The translations under genes and the position numbers were made by a program. Of a stretch of 64,000 bases of DNA, positions 46,579-54,303 are shown one piece after another; the first letter of the stretch is position 1, and every line of letters starts with the position of its first letter. Source of the DNA: Streptomyces sp. NBC_01235 (GTDB lineage: Bacteria > Actinomycetota > Actinomycetes > Streptomycetales > Streptomycetaceae); NCBI RefSeq assembly GCF_035989285.1, contig NZ_CP108513.1, positions 3,596,001 through 3,660,000 on the forward strand. Reading direction: 5' to 3'. Below the pieces are notes generated by a model that saw only the letters and a list, made by a program, of their open reading frames with translations, was not told the DNA's origin and made no database searches.

Positions 46579-47309
46579 TTGACCGCCACCCGGGGGAGGT
46601 GCGGCTTGGTCGCGTACGCCACGAAGCTCTTGCCGATCACCGGGTTCAGCGCCTGTTCGGCGACCCGCGTCGCGAGCGGCTTCTTCATGATGTCCCAGAC
46701 CAGCAGCTTGTGGTACGCCCGCACCGGCAGCGCCTTGTCGTTGTCGACGCCGAACGCGCACTTCAGCCACCAGTACGGGGAGTGCAGCGCGTGGGCGTGG
46801 TGGGTGCCGTACGGCTTCAGGCCCGCCTCGCGGATCTTCGCGAGCAGCTCGTCCGCCTTGTAGATGCGGATGTGGCCGCCCTCGACCTCGTGGTAGGCGT
46901 CGGAGAGGGTCCAGCAGACCTTCTCGGGGCCGTAGCGCGGCACGGTGATCGCGATGCGCCCGCCGGGCTTGAGCACGCGCACCATCTCCGCCAGCACTCC
47001 CTTGTCGTCCGGGATGTGCTCCATGACCTCGGAGATGATGACGACGTCGAAGGACTCGTCGGGGAAGGGCAGTGCCAGGGCGTCGCCCTCCATGGCGGTG
47101 GCCGTGGCGCCCTCGGGGGCCTCGCCGGCCTCCTTCATCGCCGCGAACCACTTGGCGACCTCGCGGATCTCCTCGCCGTTCTGGTCGAGCGCCACGACCT
47201 GAGCGCCACGCCGGTAGCACTCGAAGGCGTGCCGCCCCGCCCCACAGCCGAGATCCAGGACTCGGTCGCCCGGGGCGAGCGGGAACCGGGAGAAGTCGAC
47301 GGTCAGCAC
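46575..47309 (-). CDS. Class I SAM-dependent methyltransferase (Methyltransf_11)
   Basis: A 244-residue enzyme. RVLDLGCGAGRHAFECYRRG near residue 16 binds SAM, VVALDQN gives motif II, and FDVVIISEVMEHIPDDKGVL near 85 and LKPGGRIAITVP near 112 complete the fold. The C-terminal half includes a long insert (YWWLKCAFGVDNDK). It starts at a GTG seven bases inside the end of the glycosyltransferase gene and overlaps the cyclase-like gene by four, so all three are one translationally coupled unit. Confidence 0.88.
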   Translation of the reverse strand: MLTVDFSRFPLAPGDRVLDLGCGAGRHAFECYRRGAQVVALDQNGEEIREVAKWFAAMKEAGEAPEGATATAMEGDALALPFPDESFDVVIISEVMEHIPDDKGVLAEMVRVLKPGGRIAITVPRYGPEKVCWTLSDAYHEVEGGHIRIYKADELLAKIREAGLKPYGTHHAHALHSPYWWLKCAFGVDNDKALPVRAYHKLLVWDIMKKPLATRVAEQALNPVIGKSFVAYATKPHLPRVAVK

Positions 47310-48802
47310 GTGGCCCTGCTTTCGCGATCGGATGCTTCGAATACGACGTCGTCGGCTTCGGGGGCGTGGACGGCGTCGACGGCTTCGGGGGCGGCGGGAG
47401 CCACGGAGGCTGCCACGGGAGCCACGGAAGCGGCGGAGGCTGCGGCGGAAGCACCTGGGCGGCCGCCGTCGGCTATCGCCTCGCGGTACCGGGCCACGGT
47501 CCCCTCGGCGGCCCGCGCCCAGGTGAAACGCTCCAGCACCCGTTCCCGCCCGGCCTTGGCCAGCCGCGCCCGTAGTGCGGGGTCGCCCAGGAGCCGGCTC
47601 AGGCCCGCGGCCAGCGCGCCCGCGTCGCCCGGCGGCACGGCCAGGCAGGTCTCCCCGTCGCGCCCGGCGACCTCGGGGATCGCCCCGCCGGTCGTGGCGA
47701 GCAGCGGGGTGCCCGTGGCCATGGCCTCGGCGGCCGGCAGGGAGAAGCCCTCGTACAGCGACGGCACGCAGGCGACCTCCGCCGAGCGCACCAGGTCGAC
47801 GAGTTCGGCGTCGGAGATGCCCTTGACGAACTCGACGGCGCCTTCCAGGCCGTACCGCTCGATCGCCCGGGCGACCGGCCCCTCCTGCGGGCGCTTGCCG
47901 ACGACGACGAGGTGGGCGTGCGGGTGCTCGGTGCGCACCTTCGCCAGCGCCTCGACGAGGAAGACCAGGCCCTTGAGGGGGACGTCCGCGCTGGACGTCG
48001 TCACGATCCGGCCCGGCAGCTGCGGCACGGCCGGGTTCGGCGAGAACAGGTCGGTGTCGGCGCCGATGTGGACGACGTGGATGCGGTCGTCACGGACGCC
48101 GAGGTGGTCGACGATCTCCTGGCGGGAGGTGCCGGAGACGGTGAGCACGGACGGCAACCGGCGCGCGACGCGCTTCTGCATCCGGGTGAACGCGTACCAG
48201 CGGCGCACGGAGTACCGCCGCCGCCATCCCTCGGCGGCGTCCAGCTCCAACTGCCGGTCGACGGTGATGGGGTGGTGGATGGTGGTGACCAGGGGCGCGC
48301 CGAGGTCCCCCAACAGCCCGTATCCGAGTGTCTGGTTGTCGTGCACGACGTCGAACTCCCCGCGCCGGGCGCGCAGATGGCGGCGGGCGCGCAGGGCGAA
48401 CGTCATCGGCTCGGGAAACCCGCCGGTCCACATCGTCGCCACTTCGAGGGCGTCGATCCAGTCGCGGTACTCGCCGCGCTTCGGGGTGCGGAAGGGGTCC
48501 GGCTGGCGGTAGAGGTCGAGGCTGGGCAGCTCGGTGAGGGAGAGGAGGTCGTCGTGGCCCGGGTCCAGTACCGGATAGGGCTGGGAGCCGATGACCTCGA
48601 CGCGGTGGCCGAGGCGCGCGAGCTCACGCGAGAGATGCCGTACGTAGACACCCTGGCCCCCGCAGAACGGGTTCCCCTTATAGGTGAGGAGCGCGATGTT
48701 GAGCGGTCGCTCTCCCCCACTCTCGGCTTCGCTCGGACGGGAGGGGCCCCCACCAGCGCCGAGGTCACGCCGGGACCCCGCCTGACTGGCCTCAGCGGTC
48801 AC
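47303..48802 (-). CDS. Glycosyltransferase family 4 protein
   Basis: A 499-residue GT-B glycosyltransferase. LLTYKGNPFCGGQGVYVRHL near 38 is the N-terminal Gly-rich loop; SSADVPLKGLVFLVEAL near 270, VVGKRP near 300, and the C-terminal EGFSLPAAEAMATGTPLLAT with the Ex7E motif near 355 are typical of family 4. The acceptor is unknown, though neighbours suggest a lipid or isoprenoid-type compound. Residues about 8-32 are encoded by dispersed-element copy 2. It is divergent from kstR with one KstR-type site between them. Confidence 0.9.
   Translation of the reverse strand: MTAEASQAGSRRDLGAGGGPSRPSEAESGGERPLNIALLTYKGNPFCGGQGVYVRHLSRELARLGHRVEVIGSQPYPVLDPGHDDLLSLTELPSLDLYRQPDPFRTPKRGEYRDWIDALEVATMWTGGFPEPMTFALRARRHLRARRGEFDVVHDNQTLGYGLLGDLGAPLVTTIHHPITVDRQLELDAAEGWRRRYSVRRWYAFTRMQKRVARRLPSVLTVSGTSRQEIVDHLGVRDDRIHVVHIGADTDLFSPNPAVPQLPGRIVTTSSADVPLKGLVFLVEALAKVRTEHPHAHLVVVGKRPQEGPVARAIERYGLEGAVEFVKGISDAELVDLVRSAEVACVPSLYEGFSLPAAEAMATGTPLLATTGGAIPEVAGRDGETCLAVPPGDAGALAAGLSRLLGDPALRARLAKAGRERVLERFTWARAAEGTVARYREAIADGGRPGASAAASAASVAPVAASVAPAAPEAVDAVHAPEADDVVFEASDRESRATC
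48712..48754. repeat. Dispersed GC-rich element, copy 2 (in glycosyltransferase 5' end)
   Basis: Pattern CCCCCACTCTCGGCTTCGCT followed by CGGACGGGAGGGGCCCCCAC. It encodes the glycine/proline/serine-rich N-terminal stretch of the glycosyltransferase. Confidence 0.8.
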
Positions 48803-48856
48803 TCCGGGCCCCCTTCTGCCTGCATGGTCCCGCGAGACTACGACGGGACGCTAATC

Positions 48857-48870
48857 TAGAACAAGTTTCA
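48857..48870. promoter_or_regulatory. KstR-type operator B (in front of kstR-like gene)
   Basis: TAGAACAAGTTTCA fits TNNAACNNGTTNNA at every fixed position. It lies 55 bp from each of the divergent starts of the glycosyltransferase and the TetR (KstR-like) gene. Confidence 0.8.
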
Positions 48871-48925
48871 GACTTGATCGTCCGGGAGGCTCTGAATCTA
48901 CCGGCAGGTAAGAGCGCTGGGAGCA

Positions 48926-49681
48926 GTGGATCAGGTGATTCACGCCACGACCGACCGCTCTGCCGAACCGCTTGATCACCGCCCCTCACCGACTGTCACC
49001 AGGACTGTCACGGAACGGACCGGAACGGGACCCATGCCACCCACGCCACCCACGCCCGCGGAAGCCAAGGGGAACAGGGCGCAGTCCTCCCCCCTCACCG
49101 AGCGGCAGGAGGCGCGCCGCCGCCGCATCCTGCACGCGAGCGCGCAACTGGCCAGCCGGGGTGGTTTCGACGCGGTGCAGATGCGGGAGGTGGCGGAGTC
49201 CTCGCAGGTCGCCCTCGGCACCCTCTACCGGTACTTCCCGTCCAAGGTGCATCTGTTGGTCGCGACGATGCAGGACCAGTTGGAGCACATGCACGGCACG
49301 CTCAGGAAGAAGCCCCCGACGGGCGAGCGGGCGGCGGACCGGGTCGCGGAGACCCTGATGCGCGCCTTCCGCGCCCTGCAGCGCGAGCCACACCTGGCCG
49401 ACGCGATGGTGCGCGCCCTGACCTTCGCCGACCGCAGCGTCTCCCCGGAGGTCGACCAGGTCTCGCGTCAGACGACGGCGATCATCCTGGACGCGATGGG
49501 CCTCACCGACCCCACCCCCGAGCAGCTCTCCGCGGTGCGCGTCATCGAGCACACCTGGCACTCGGCGCTCATCACCTGGCTGTCGGGCCGTGCCTCAATC
49601 GCCCAGGTCCGGATCGACATCGAGACGGTGTGCCGGCTGATCGACGTGACGGACCCGCAGACCCCCCAGGCGCACGAATAG
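48926..49681 (+). CDS. kstR: TetR family regulator, KstR-like
   Basis: A 251-residue TetR protein. The helix-turn-helix (FDAVQMREVAESSQVALGTL, then YRYFPSKVHLLVA, about residues 80-112) is nearly the mycobacterial KstR sequence, and the ligand domain shares EPHLADAMVRALTFAD and SPEVDQVSRQ. KstR represses cholesterol catabolism and is released by a steroid-CoA thioester. A 60-residue N-terminal extension is not usual; the true start may be an ATG near 49034 rather than the GTG at 48926. A matching operator lies 55 bp upstream, so autoregulation is likely. Confidence 0.82.
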   Translation: MDQVIHATTDRSAEPLDHRPSPTVTRTVTERTGTGPMPPTPPTPAEAKGNRAQSSPLTERQEARRRRILHASAQLASRGGFDAVQMREVAESSQVALGTLYRYFPSKVHLLVATMQDQLEHMHGTLRKKPPTGERAADRVAETLMRAFRALQREPHLADAMVRALTFADRSVSPEVDQVSRQTTAIILDAMGLTDPTPEQLSAVRVIEHTWHSALITWLSGRASIAQVRIDIETVCRLIDVTDPQTPQAHE

Positions 49682-49895
49682 GACCTACGAGACGATCGGG
49701 GGTCGCCTTCAGGTCCCGTCCTGCAACCTTCAGGTCCCTCAGCCCGTCCGTCGACGTCGGCCTCAGCGGATGCCCGTACCTCTCGGCGTCTCGCCAAAGT
49801 CGGCTACTCCGGTCGAACTCCCTCACTCGCCTCGTAGGCCACTGCCAGGATAGAACACCGGAAGCGGTATGGAACACCCCAAATAGGAAATTTTT
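49682..49895. other. Intergenic spacer between KstR-like and ferredoxin genes
   Basis: 214 bases between convergent genes. An AT-rich patch (GGAAATTTTTTCAC near 49886) lies just after the ferredoxin stop on the minus strand and may act as a terminator. No gene was found. Confidence 0.4.
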
Positions 49896-50168
49896 TCACT
49901 CTTCCGGCGGAAACACCGCCTCCCCGCTCCCCAGCAGCGTGATCATGATCGCCTCCACCGGGCAGCTCTCCGCCGCCGCCAGCACCCGCTCGTTCGCGTC
50001 CGTGTCCGGGTCGACCGGATGGGACTGGCGTGCGGTGTCCAGCCGGAAGCCCTTGGGCGCGTGGTGGACGCACTGGGCGGAACCGATGCACAGGGAGCGG
50101 TCCACCTCGACGTGCCACCGGTCGCCCGCCCCCACGCTCGAATCCGCTCGCGCGGGAGATACCCCCAC
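49896..50168 (-). CDS. [3Fe-4S]-type ferredoxin
   Basis: A 90-residue ferredoxin. SLCIGSAQCVHHAPKGF near residue 25 gives Cys-x5-Cys, and AAESCPVEAIMI near 65 gives the third cysteine with Pro, the pattern of single-cluster 3Fe-4S (or 4Fe-4S) ferredoxins that feed actinobacterial P450s. The GTG at 50168 has GGGAGGG five bases upstream and follows the ALDH stop by one base. The first 16 residues come from dispersed-element copy 3. It may serve the CYP125-like enzyme of the same putative regulon. Confidence 0.85.
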   Translation of the reverse strand: MGVSPARADSSVGAGDRWHVEVDRSLCIGSAQCVHHAPKGFRLDTARQSHPVDPDTDANERVLAAAESCPVEAIMITLLGSGEAVFPPEE

Positions 50169-50169
50169 C
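50129..50169. repeat. Dispersed GC-rich element, copy 3 (in ferredoxin 5' end)
   Basis: Pattern CCCCCACGCTCGAATCCGCT then CGCGCGGGAGATACCCCCAC. It covers the first codons of the ferredoxin gene. Confidence 0.8.
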
Positions 50170-51627
50170 TCAGCCCTCCCAGCCGGCCGGCAGATGGATC
50201 ATCTTGTGCTCCAGGTACTCGCCGAAGCCCTCGGGCCCGAACTCCCGCCCCAGCCCCGAGTTCTTGTAACCACCGAACGGGCCGAGCATGTCCAGGCTGA
50301 AGGTGTTCACGGAGTACGTCCCCGTACGGACCTGGCGCGCGACCTCGATGCCGTGCTCGACGTCGGCCGTCCACACGCTGCCGCTCAGCCCGTAGTCGGA
50401 GTCGTTCGCGATCTTCAGGGCCTCGGACTCGTCCCCGTAGGGCAGGAGGCAGATCACCGGCCCGAAGATCTCCTCGCGGGCGATCCGCATGGAGTTGTCG
50501 ACGTCGCCGAAGAGGGTCGGTTCCACGTACCAACCGCGTTCCAGGCCCGCCGGACGCCCTCCGCCCGTGAGGATCTTCGCGCCCTCCTCCTGCCCGATGC
50601 GGATGTAGTCGAGGTTCCTGCGCTGCTGCCGTTCGGCGACCAGCGGCCCGACCTGGGTCGCCGGGTCCATCGGGTCGCCGACGACCAGCGCCGCCGCCGC
50701 GGCGGCGAAGGCGTCCGCGAACTCGTCGTAGCGCGAGCGCGGCAGGAGGATGCGGGTCTGGGCGACACAGGCCTGCCCGTTGTTCATCCAGGCGGCGGGG
50801 ACGATCCCGGCGACCGCCGTGTCGACGTCCGCGTCGGGCAGGACGACCGCCGCCGACTTGCCGCCGAGCTCCAGCGTCACGCCCGTGAGGTTGCGGGCCG
50901 CCACCTCCATGACCCGCTTCCCGGCCGCGACCGAGCCCGTGAACGCGACCTTGTCGACGCCCGGATGCCCGACCAGGTACTCGCTCACCTCGCGGTCCGC
51001 CGGCAGGATCGACAGCACGCCCTCCGGCAGCCCGGCGTCCCGTGTGATCTCGGCCAGCAGATACGCGTCCAGCGGCGCCTCCGGGGACGGCTTCAGCACC
51101 ACCGCGCAGCCGGTGAGCAGCGCGGGCGCGAGCTTGGCGGCGGCGACGAACTGCGGGACGTTCCAGGGGACGACGGCCGCGACCACGCCCACCGGTTCGC
51201 GCCGCACGAGGATCTTCCCGAGCACGCCGTCGCGGCGCTCCTCGTAGGTGAAGTCCCGCGCGACCGTGATCGCCGCGTCCCACACCATCATCGCGCCGAG
51301 GGCCTGCGCGAGGACGCTCCAGGAGTACGGGGAGCCGTTCTCGGAGGAGATCACGCGGGCGATCTCCTCGTGGCGCAGGGCGATGCCGTCCTTGATGCGG
51401 GTGACGACGGCGATCCGCTCGTCGAGCGACAGCCGGGGCCAGGGCCCCTCGTCGAAGGCCCGCCGCGCCGCGGCGACGGCCCGGTCCACGTCGGCCGTCG
51501 ACGCGTGCGGCACCCGCCCGATGACCTCCTCGGTGTGCGGCGAGACCACCTCGATGACGTCTTTGCCCAGGGGGTCGGTCAACTCCCCGCCGATGAAAAG
51601 CTGTCCGTGTTCCACGAGCTCGGCCAT
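50170..51627 (-). CDS. NAD-dependent aldehyde dehydrogenase
   Basis: A 485-residue aldehyde dehydrogenase. VVPWNVPQFVAAAKLAPAL near 145 binds NAD, TFTGSV-type FTGSVAAGKRVM near 225, TLELGGKSAAVVLPDAD with the general-base Glu near 250, and NNGQACVAQTRIL with the catalytic Cys near 285. It should oxidise an aldehyde to an acid. I chose the ATG at 51627 (GAAGG eight bases upstream) over the GTG at 51633. It forms an operon with the ferredoxin and is divergent from the MBL-fold gene. A KstR-type site D lies 85 bp upstream. Confidence 0.92.
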   Translation of the reverse strand: MAELVEHGQLFIGGELTDPLGKDVIEVVSPHTEEVIGRVPHASTADVDRAVAAARRAFDEGPWPRLSLDERIAVVTRIKDGIALRHEEIARVISSENGSPYSWSVLAQALGAMMVWDAAITVARDFTYEERRDGVLGKILVRREPVGVVAAVVPWNVPQFVAAAKLAPALLTGCAVVLKPSPEAPLDAYLLAEITRDAGLPEGVLSILPADREVSEYLVGHPGVDKVAFTGSVAAGKRVMEVAARNLTGVTLELGGKSAAVVLPDADVDTAVAGIVPAAWMNNGQACVAQTRILLPRSRYDEFADAFAAAAAALVVGDPMDPATQVGPLVAERQQRRNLDYIRIGQEEGAKILTGGGRPAGLERGWYVEPTLFGDVDNSMRIAREEIFGPVICLLPYGDESEALKIANDSDYGLSGSVWTADVEHGIEVARQVRTGTYSVNTFSLDMLGPFGGYKNSGLGREFGPEGFGEYLEHKMIHLPAGWEG

Positions 51628-51644
51628 GGCCACTGCCTTCGTCT

Positions 51645-51704
51645 CTGACGGTGTAACTGACGGTGTAACTGACGGTGTGACTGACGGAGTATCTGACGGT
51701 GTTT
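51645..51704. repeat. Five tandem 12-bp repeats before the ALDH gene
   Basis: Units CTGACGGTGTAA, same, CTGACGGTGTGA, CTGACGGAGTAT and CTGACGGTGTTT. Each carries the half-site of shared motif II. Confidence 0.9.
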
Positions 51705-51707
51705 CAG
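51693..51707. promoter_or_regulatory. Shared motif II, copy H
   Basis: CTGACG-GTG-TTTCAG, with AGTAT on the left and GAAC on the right. Its right arm is diverged by two bases. The last of the five 12-bp repeats forms its left half. Confidence 0.5.
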
Positions 51708-51711
51708 GAAC

Positions 51712-51725
51712 TGATACCAGTTCTA
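51712..51725. promoter_or_regulatory. KstR-type operator D
   Basis: On the minus strand it reads TAGAACTGGTATCA, one base from the KstR consensus. It also lies in a GAACTG-ATAC-CAGTTC palindrome (51709-51724). It lies between the ALDH-ferredoxin operon and the MBL-fold gene. Confidence 0.65.
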
Positions 51726-51760
51726 GTTATAGTGGGCAATGGCCGTGAGACGGAGGGCAG

Positions 51761-52786
51761 ATGACGAAGGCGTTCGATCATGGCGGGGGTGTGCGGTCCC
51801 TCCGGGTCCCCATCCCGGACAACCCGCTCGGCCACACACTCGTCTACGTCGTCGACACCGACCGCGGGCCGGTGCTGATCGACACCGGCTGGGACGACCC
51901 CACGTCCTGGGACGCCCTCACCGCGGGTCTCACGGCCTGCGGTACGGCCGTCACCGAACTCCACGGTGTCGTCATCACCCACCACCACCCCGACCACCAC
52001 GGCCTGTCGGCCAAGGTGCGGGAGGCCTCCGGGGCGTGGGTGGCGATGCACGCGGCGGACGCGTCGATCGTGCGGCGGACGCGCGAGACCCGCGCCGAGC
52101 GCTGGTACACGTACATGGCCGACAAGCTGGCCGCCGCCGGCGCCCCCGACGAACACCTCACCCCGCTGCGCACGGCCCGCCGCCGCATGCTGCCCGGCTT
52201 CTCCCCCGCCCTTCCCGACCGCGAGATCACCCCCGGCGAACTCCTCGACCTGCCCGGCCGCCGGCTGCGCGCGATCTGGACCCCGGGCCACACCCCGGGC
52301 CATGTCTGCCTCCACCTGGAGGAGAGCCACCCGGCCGGACTCCCGGGCCACGGTCGCCTGTTCTCCGGCGACCACGTACTCCCGGGGATCACCCCGCACA
52401 TCGGCCTCTACGAGGACCCCGACGACACGACGGTCACCGATCCCCTCGGCGACTACCTCGACTCCCTCGAACGCGTCGGCCGGCTCGCCCCCGCCGAGAT
52501 CCTCCCCGCCCACCAGCACGCCTTCACCGACGCCCCGTCCCGGGTGCGGGAGTTGCTCGCCCACCACGAAGACCGTCTCACGGACCTGTTGTCCCTCCTG
52601 GCCGAGCCCCTCACCCCCTGGCAACTCGCCGAACGCATGGAGTGGAACCGCCCCTGGCAGCAGATCCCCTACGGTTCGCGGAACATCGCGGTCTCCGAGG
52701 CCGAGGCCCACCTCCGGCGGCTCGTGAAGCAGGGCCGGGCGGAGGCGGTGACGGGGAGCGATCCGGTGACCTACGTGGCGGCGTAA
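51761..52786 (+). CDS. MBL-fold metallo-hydrolase
   Basis: A 341-residue beta-lactamase-fold hydrolase. VVITHHHPDHHGLSAKV near residue 73 is the HxHxDH metal motif, TPGHTPGHVCLHLEE near 172 gives the third His, LFSGDHVL near 205 the bridging Asp, and ILPAHQHAF near 248 the last His. Enzymes of this group cleave thioesters or esters, so a CoA-thioesterase role would fit its neighbours, but that is inference. GGAGG precedes the ATG. It is divergent from the ALDH gene across site D. Confidence 0.88.
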   Translation: MTKAFDHGGGVRSLRVPIPDNPLGHTLVYVVDTDRGPVLIDTGWDDPTSWDALTAGLTACGTAVTELHGVVITHHHPDHHGLSAKVREASGAWVAMHAADASIVRRTRETRAERWYTYMADKLAAAGAPDEHLTPLRTARRRMLPGFSPALPDREITPGELLDLPGRRLRAIWTPGHTPGHVCLHLEESHPAGLPGHGRLFSGDHVLPGITPHIGLYEDPDDTTVTDPLGDYLDSLERVGRLAPAEILPAHQHAFTDAPSRVRELLAHHEDRLTDLLSLLAEPLTPWQLAERMEWNRPWQQIPYGSRNIAVSEAEAHLRRLVKQGRAEAVTGSDPVTYVAA

Positions 52787-52828
52787 TCCGCTCGCGTGGC
52801 ACAAGGTCCACCTGATACCAACGGCCTC

Positions 52829-53311
52829 ATGGACCGCATGGATGCCATGGATCCCTTGGATCACCTCCTCGCCGAACGCGCCTGCGAGCGCCTAGTCGTC
52901 GGCTTCGTCCACCGGCTCGACCTGGGCGAACCGGCCTCCGTGGCCGAGCTGTTCACCGAGGACGGCACCTGGGAGTGGCCGGAGGACGGACGGCTGGTCG
53001 AGGGGCGGGCGGCGCTGCGCGCGTACTTCGGCTCGCGTCCCGCCGACCGGCTCTCCCGCCGCCTCATGTCGAACATCCTGGTCACCGTGACCGCGCCGGA
53101 CACCGCCCGGGCCACCTCGTACTTCTCGACGCACCGGGTCGACGGCTACCAGGGCGGCGTCGTCCCCGCCGGGCCCCCGGTCCAGGTCGGCCACTACGAG
53201 GACGCGTTCCGCCGCGTCGACGGTACGTGGCTGGTCGAACGCCGGGTGCTGCACCTGCCCTTCGGCGGACCGACGCCCCGCGCCGAAAGGCCCGCCCAGG
53301 ACAGGCCCTAG
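52829..53311 (+). CDS. SnoaL/NTF2-like protein
   Basis: A 160-residue cone-fold protein (LVVGFVHRLDLGEPASVAEL near residue 22; FTEDGTWEWPEDGRLVEGRA; SYFSTHRVDGYQGGVVPAGP). The family covers ketosteroid isomerase-like enzymes, dehydratases and ring-hydroxylase small subunits. The ATG at 52829 or a GTG at 52796 may be the start. It follows the MBL-fold gene by 42 bp on the same strand and is probably in the same transcript. The last four bases overlap the convergent phosphotransferase gene. Confidence 0.75.
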   Translation: MDRMDAMDPLDHLLAERACERLVVGFVHRLDLGEPASVAELFTEDGTWEWPEDGRLVEGRAALRAYFGSRPADRLSRRLMSNILVTVTAPDTARATSYFSTHRVDGYQGGVVPAGPPVQVGHYEDAFRRVDGTWLVERRVLHLPFGGPTPRAERPAQDRP

Positions 53312-53979
53312 ACCATCAGCGACCTGATCAACTCCCCGGCCGGGCCCAGGAGTTCTGTCTCCTCGCGGCTCATCGTCGGGTTGGCCGCCCGTCGGCGCAG
53401 GGCCTGCGCCAGGCCCTCCTCGGTGAGGTCGCAGGGGTCGGCGAGGAGGGCGGCCAGCATCGTGCGGGCCGGTGCGGCGATCGGCTGGGCGGAGACGGCG
53501 ACCTGGGCGAGGATCACCGCGGACATGCCCCAGTCGAGCCCCGGGTCGCCCTCCTCCGCGTTGGCCCAGTCGATGACCCGGGGCCCGTCGGGCGTCAGCA
53601 TCACGTTGTCGGGGTGGAGGTCGAGGTGCAGGATGCGGGCGTCGGCCGAGACCCGGCCCGGGACGGCGTGCAGGGCCCGCAGCAGCCGGGCGAGGACGGC
53701 CCCCGCCTCCTCGGCGTCCAGCGTGCCCGCCGCGAACGCCTGGAGCATCGTCGGCCCCTCCAGCCGCTCCATCACCAGGTCGGTGCGCGAGCAGGAGGGC
53801 GAGGTTCGTACGGCGGGCGCGGGATAGCCGTACTCCCGTACGTGCGCCATCACCGCCCCCTCGGCGGCGGCGTCGCCCCACCCTTCCCGGTCCCGGCGCA
53901 GCACCCACGCCTCGTCGATCTCGTACACGTCGGCCGTACGGCCCGAGCCGAGCAGTCTCCCCGTCACTGGCATGGCCAT
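53308..53979 (-). CDS. Aminoglycoside phosphotransferase-like (APH family) kinase
   Basis: A 223-residue kinase-fold protein. LGSGRTADVYEIDEAWVLRR near the N terminus is the nucleotide-binding loop, RILHLDLHPDNVMLTPDGPR near 115 is the Brenner motif with catalytic Asp, and VIDWANAEEGDPGLDWGM holds the metal-binding Asp. Substrate unknown; many actinobacterial members phosphorylate small metabolites rather than antibiotics. Start ATG 53979 (53973 possible; the frame runs to 54018). Confidence 0.85.
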   Translation of the reverse strand: MAMPVTGRLLGSGRTADVYEIDEAWVLRRDREGWGDAAAEGAVMAHVREYGYPAPAVRTSPSCSRTDLVMERLEGPTMLQAFAAGTLDAEEAGAVLARLLRALHAVPGRVSADARILHLDLHPDNVMLTPDGPRVIDWANAEEGDPGLDWGMSAVILAQVAVSAQPIAAPARTMLAALLADPCDLTEEGLAQALRRRAANPTMSREETELLGPAGELIRSLMV

Positions 53980-54030
53980 GAACCTACTCGGCCATAAACT
54001 CACCCCGTCCACAGCCACCCCTCGGGCGGT

Positions 54031-54290
54031 TTCCTACCTGCCGGTAGAGTTACCGCGTCGTCATCACGCCCGTACAGGGGGAAGCCGGTGCAATTCCGGC
54101 GCTGACCCTTCCCCAAGCCTCGGCTTCGCTCGCCCCGGGGAGACCCCTATCCGTCAAAGCCGGATCGCCCGGTACGGGACCGTGACCGGCTCACGTGCGT
54201 CGGCAGGCCCGCCGCCGCACGGCACCGTCGAGGTATACGGAGTCGAGCCGCCGGGATGTCCCGTGCTGCCCGGCTCCCCCGCAGGGAGAG
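54031..54290 (+). ncRNA. Cobalamin riboswitch (apparently interrupted)
   Basis: The leader of the ECF operon contains the cobalamin-aptamer core CAGGGGGAAGCCGGTGCAAT followed by TCCGGCGCTGACCC (54075-54108). CCTGCCG (54037-54043) can pair with CGGCAGG (54201-54207). After GCTGACCC one expects CGCAACCGT, but here a 42-bp dispersed element comes first and CCGTCAAAGCC resumes at 54151. The boundaries are approximate and ligand binding by this copy is uncertain. It would switch off expression when cobalamin is present. Confidence 0.7.
54109..54150. repeat. Dispersed GC-rich element, copy 4 (in riboswitch)
   Basis: Pattern TTCCCCAAGCCTCGGCTTCG then CTCGCCCCGGGGAGACCCCT. It lies in the leader between two parts of the aptamer. 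Confidence 0.7.
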
Positions 54291-54303
54291 GCACCCGCCG
54301 ATC

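Noticed and set aside
48926..49681. Generic TetR drug-efflux regulator
   Set aside because: Recognition helix, ligand-domain motifs and the adjacent consensus operator fit KstR much better, although this rests on remembered sequence rather than a search.
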